Source: Burhinus oedicnemus (taxonomy: Eukaryota; Chordata; Aves; Charadriiformes; Burhinidae). Taken from it: DNA of 64,000 bases. A model generated the notes under the pieces. It ran no database searches, had not been told where the DNA came from, and worked only from the letters and a program-made list of their open reading frames with translations. The position numbers and the translations under genes were made by a program. The stretch covers positions 1,413,027 through 1,477,026 of the forward strand of contig VFFE01007216.1 in NCBI GenBank assembly GCA_008921705.1, given 5' to 3'. Positions 60,385 to 64,000 of this stretch are shown piece after piece (the first letter of the stretch is position 1; the number at the start of each line of letters is the position of its first letter).

Positions 60385-60950
60385 CTCAAGAGGATTTGTT
60401 AGGGCCCTGAGGGCAGTAATAGGCCCTAATGACCCCGACCAGCCTCACCTGGGGCCTCCACCCACAGCCATGGACTCTCTTTAAGCTCAGCCCTGAAGCA
60501 TTTGTTCCTACCTGAACTATGTTGGAGAAGTGCTAGTCTCCAGCTACTACTACAACCACCCTTGATCTGGACCTCAACCTGTGGACTGGCTTGACCTGGG
60601 ATCTGCCTTGTCTCTGTGGAACTGCAGTTGGTGATACTCCTGGGAGAGATGGGCTAGCAGAATGAGGAGCGAGTCACAAGGGAGAAACAGCTCACCCCAC
60701 CAGACCAGTGGTATCTTGGATCAGGTCTTAATACCAAGTGACACTTGATAGTCCCAGACTGTAGAGCAGTTCCTACAGGTAGGGTTGGGAAAGGAAAGGA
60801 CTTGATCACAGCAGCTGTCTCTCCAGAGCAGAGAGCTCTGAGGCACTTACAGCTGTACTGGAGGAATTAGGTGTTTGTTCTCCTTGGCGTGTGGGAGCTG
60901 GAACTGGCTCTTGAATAAAACATAAAATTATTGGAACTAGAATGTTTAGT
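60385..60950 (+). mobile_element. Possible degraded LTR
   Basis: The segment contains a block around 60430-60500 (CCAGCCTCACCTGGGGCC, then CTCTTTAAGCTCAGCC) that I associate, from memory, with an avian LTR whose U3 carries TATTTAAGCTCAGCC. AATAAA follows at 60914-60919, a spacing that suits TATA-like and polyadenylation signals of one LTR. I could not find TG...CA ends or a target-site duplication, so limits are approximate. Confidence 0.35.
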
Positions 60951-62039
60951 TTAACTTCTCCAGATCTCTGGATGAGACTTGAGCCAGTGTTGTATTAGTG
61001 ATGCTTTCAAACTTGATCTGCAGCTGTTGCATCTAATAAAGTGCTGGCAAAAAACTTGTATAAGCGTACTAAGAGAACACCTTAGAAAACTTACTCCACA
61101 ACTGACTTTCCTTCAGGGAAAGTATTTCAACAGTGACTGTGGCAAGTTTTCAAACAGTTTATCTAGAAAAGAATGGTCAAAGGTGTTAAGGGTGGTTAGG
61201 TGCCAGGCACCTCATAGGCAATGAAGCAAATACAAACTGGGTATGCAGCTCCTACTTATCTCCTATAAACTCTCCAGCTAATAGTACTGTGGTGTAACCA
61301 GCCTGCATTCCCTTTTTGCAACTGATTCCTACCTTTGTCTAGGGAAAGGCTCTGGAGAATCAGTCCACGCGATACTCCTGATGTTTATGCAGAGTTGGTA
61401 TGTCCTGGTGAGGCTTGACTGTGAGCTCCAACAGCTTCTGTAAATGTTAACTCGTGGCCAGATGAGACTTCAGAGCATCCCACGTTTGCTCTCATGTTAA
61501 AAAACAGAAGGGATGAACACTTGAGTGATGGATTTGTCAGGTGTTTTCACTGTTATAGCTTCATCTTGCTCCCTTCCCACACCTATTTCTGCTCCAGCCA
61601 GCTGAGTATTGTCAACTAACTCTTATATGAGTGACTCAGAAGAACTCGCTCTGGTTCAGTATTTCACTATGTAATTATAGGGTATCAAAGTTGTTATTAA
61701 TGTTGGTGCAATGCAAAGATATTGTCTTCATTCTCCATATGTTCTGTCAGAACAAATGTTATTGCTACAAATGACATTTTTGTACCAAGTCATACAAATG
61801 TAGCTGTTTTCTCCTGCCACTGCTGTTCATTTTACCTTCCAAATAATTGTTTACGCTTTAGAGGATGAAGTGAATCCATCTGTGTTTTGCAAGTAACAGG
61901 ACCGTGTGTCTGGTAGAGGTCAGCTGTAGACATCATGTGAAACCATGGGAGTCAAGAAAAACAGTTAAAACAGCAGCCACCGCACTGTCTTAATGATGAC
62001 AGACATCAAATTTGATGTTTAGCCAAATGCTTGTTCCAG
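60951..62039. other. Intron-like sequence before the 62.0-kb exon
   Basis: AT-rich sequence with no supported gene, RNA or element. Confidence 0.5.
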
Positions 62040-62167
62040 ACATTTTTGGAATGAAGTGCCAATGACTGTCAGAGACATCCTCAGAAAGGCAGAATGCTCC
62101 ATCCAGCCCAATGCTGGGAACGTTTGGTTACTTGCTGTAAATATGAGTAAACGGAATGTTAAAGGAG
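62040..62167 (+). CDS. Candidate downstream exon of the same plus-strand gene
   Basis: This exon of 128 bases follows AAATGCTTGTTCCAG and ends GGAG before a consensus GTAAGT donor. Only one frame is open: one base, 42 codons, one base (phase 2 in, phase 1 out). The peptide includes HFWNEVPMTVRDILRKAEC, IQPNAGNVWLLAVN and MSKRNVKG, with a natural-looking composition including two Trp. Its phase does not follow exon 5 directly, so at least one exon lies between. The candidates at 54819 and 56254 would satisfy this. Same gene is inferred from strand and style, not shown. Confidence 0.5.
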
Positions 62168-64000
62168 GTAAGTGTAATGCTGTGCTGAAATGAGTAAAAG
62201 AGTGAGGCAGAACCACTGCTTTGACACTTCTGCTGGGTTGCAGGACTCTACATTTAGCACCAGCAAAGTCCAGATTTTCCTCTCCTCTTGACAGAGACCT
62301 ACTTTCACTTAGTGAACCTCCTGAACTTCTCCATTCCCCACTTTCGCCACTGAGTTGAGTCAAGCATGTTGCTCATCACTTGTAGTCCATTAATCATCCA
62401 AGCGTTGTGTTTCATTTGGCTTTTGTCTTAGGGGGCTTACTGAGCCTATGACCAAACTTTCAGTTCTAACATCTTTGGCCTTTGCTTGTGAACAGAGGTA
62501 GACTAAATGACTTTTAGCCCACTGTTCCTTTATACAGTATGAGTAATGTTCACAGCTTTGACGGAGGCCTATGTCCCACCAGCAAACTTTAAAACTTTTA
62601 TCCACAGCCTGATCATCTTCACAGAGCAGCCAGAAACTGGAAGATCTTTGAGGTAAAAATGAGAATTTGGGGTGTCTCAGGTCTCTCAAAATGCAATGCA
62701 TCAGGTTTACCCTCAGAGCATTTTGTGTATCATCTGCAGACCTTTCATATTGCCATGGTGGTTCTAGCAGTGCTGGTATTCACAGCCAGCTCCTTTTTGT
62801 GGGTACAGACACAGAAAGGTCTGTCAGTGATAATCTGATGTAGTTGATGCAGTGCCAGCTATACTGATTCATTCCTTACTATGTCCTGCGAATACTTTCT
62901 TTATGATGTAGTATCATTATTCTGTGGGATGCAGGCAGACCACCCATTCAAAAATCATCTGAATTTCAGCCAAGGCAGTAAAATTGAATTACTCATGAAT
63001 GCCTGTCATCAGACTTGCTTTCCGCTCATGTTTTTTGGAAGAAAAGTGGATAAAGTCTCTTTGCCTTCTTCAGCGCTCTAACTTTGGGCAGCTGAATATC
63101 TTCTAAAGCAAATCAGCAGTGATCAATGTAAAGTGAATCAGTGCAAATCATGTGGAATTTATCATGTACATATAGGTGTCTATTGTTAGGTGCCTCTATG
63201 CTTGTATAGGAATTTTGAGACTGTCCTGATATAGCAAAAATGAACTGTTAGAAAAATCAGTCTGAAAAGGCATTTCTAGAAAGCTTTTTTAATAAAAGAA
63301 AAATATCTAACTGCATATATTGCATGCAAGTCACACATAAAACAGATGTACTAATTCACTCTCAGTGTATCTCTTTTGAAATGCACTGGACAGATAATTC
63401 TATATTTCAATTTGTAGATTAATGAATTTATCAACAATAGTATGGCTTTGCTATAACCTTTATTTCTGTCACCCAAAAAGGGTATTTAATATTTTTTATT
63501 ATAAGTCATGGTCTTTATTAGTGTATTTGCTGTAGCTCAAAGTGGCAGGCTGCTGAACATGGGTTTTGGTCAATGACTGCAGTTTAACAAAAAAACCCTT
63601 CAGAATATGTGTATTGGTAAGTTTAAGCATAAATGTGTCCCTGTTCACCATGGCCTCTGCTGAGTCAAGGTCTCCAGTTCCTACAACTTTAGTATCTTTG
63701 GCATACTGCAAGATTTGTCACTATTCCTCAGCAGTTAAATATTGCTGTGCAATAACACAGGGAATATGTTTCATCTTTTTCATCACTAGAACTTCATAGA
63801 CTGTGTTATGGCTCCTCCCTTTTAAAACATGTAGGCATTTTACATGGCAGATCCATACCTGTCTCTGAGTTATGCCCTGACAATTTACCTGCAAGTATTT
63901 CTTTTTTTATATCTTTGTGATTACAATTGTTATTCTAGTCTAGTTTACTCATTGCTTCAATTTCATGTTCATCATTTAGGTATTGTTCAAAGCTAATAGC
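62168..64000. other. Window end: possible terminal exon and polyadenylation signal
   Basis: A candidate last exon begins at 62935 after TCTGTGGGATGCAG. In the phase left by 62040-62167 it adds a split Gly codon and RPPIQKSSEFQPRQ before TAA at 62979-62981. AATAAA at 63291-63296 would then be the polyadenylation signal. Another segment at 62606-62650 has a strong acceptor and a GTAAAA donor but its needed frame begins with a stop. Nothing else is supported to the end. Confidence 0.3.
63291..63296 (+). promoter_or_regulatory. AATAAA, candidate polyadenylation signal
   Basis: The hexamer lies about 310 bases after the TAA of the candidate terminal exon. AATAAA is frequent by chance in AT-rich DNA, so it is meaningful only if the terminal exon is real. 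Confidence 0.2.

Noticed and set aside
1..64000. tRNA, rRNA, CRISPR arrays, bacterial operons or mitochondrial insertions
   Set aside because: I looked for tRNA B-box-like sequences, regularly spaced repeats and dense gene layout and found none. The content is vertebrate intronic sequence.

Overview
The window reads as nuclear DNA from a bird. It holds a 5'-truncated CR1 LINE ending in the avian-type (ATTCTATG)n tail, and four solo LTRs of ERV-L-like families with 5-bp target-site duplications. Identified repeats are otherwise sparse in AT-rich, intron-like sequence. Nothing looks bacterial, viral (beyond the LTRs) or organellar, and I found no rRNA, tRNA or CRISPR array. The species cannot be fixed from the sequence.

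The most informative content is a set of short plus-strand exons that form part of one large, unidentified protein-coding gene. Five exons (10433-10578, 20335-20407, 38706-38825, 43534-43594, 52339-52483) each sit between an AG acceptor and a GT donor and stay open in one frame. Their intron phases match at all four junctions (0, 1, 1, 2). Joined, they give about 181 codons of helical, globular-looking protein. A sixth good exon lies at 62040-62167, and weaker exons at 54819 and 56254 could link it to the fifth. The 5' and 3' ends of the gene are not securely seen. I recognise no family, so no gene symbol is given. These exons were picked by eye and need RNA or homology evidence.

Layout: 1-10432 is intron-like sequence with weak exon candidates and a retrocopy-like poly(A) end at 9861-9916. 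10433-20407 holds exons 1 and 2 and a solo LTR at 15682-16360. 20408-38705 is the longest presumed intron. It holds three more solo LTRs (26141-26691 minus, 27959-28720 plus, 32107-33256 minus), a CpG island with GC boxes and a CTCF-like site (about 30400-30900), and the CR1 (35222-36625 minus). 38706-52483 holds exons 3 to 5, a GC-rich island (51380-52150) and a possible zinc-finger remnant near 44.4 kb. 52484-64000 holds a small Cys/His-rich ORF, candidate downstream exons, an LTR-like segment near 60.4-60.95 kb and a possible terminal exon with an AATAAA near 63.3 kb.

Most long open frames elsewhere are chance frames or lie inside transposable elements. The CR1 open reading frames are the only recognisable enzyme-coding sequence, and they are broken by a frameshift and stops.
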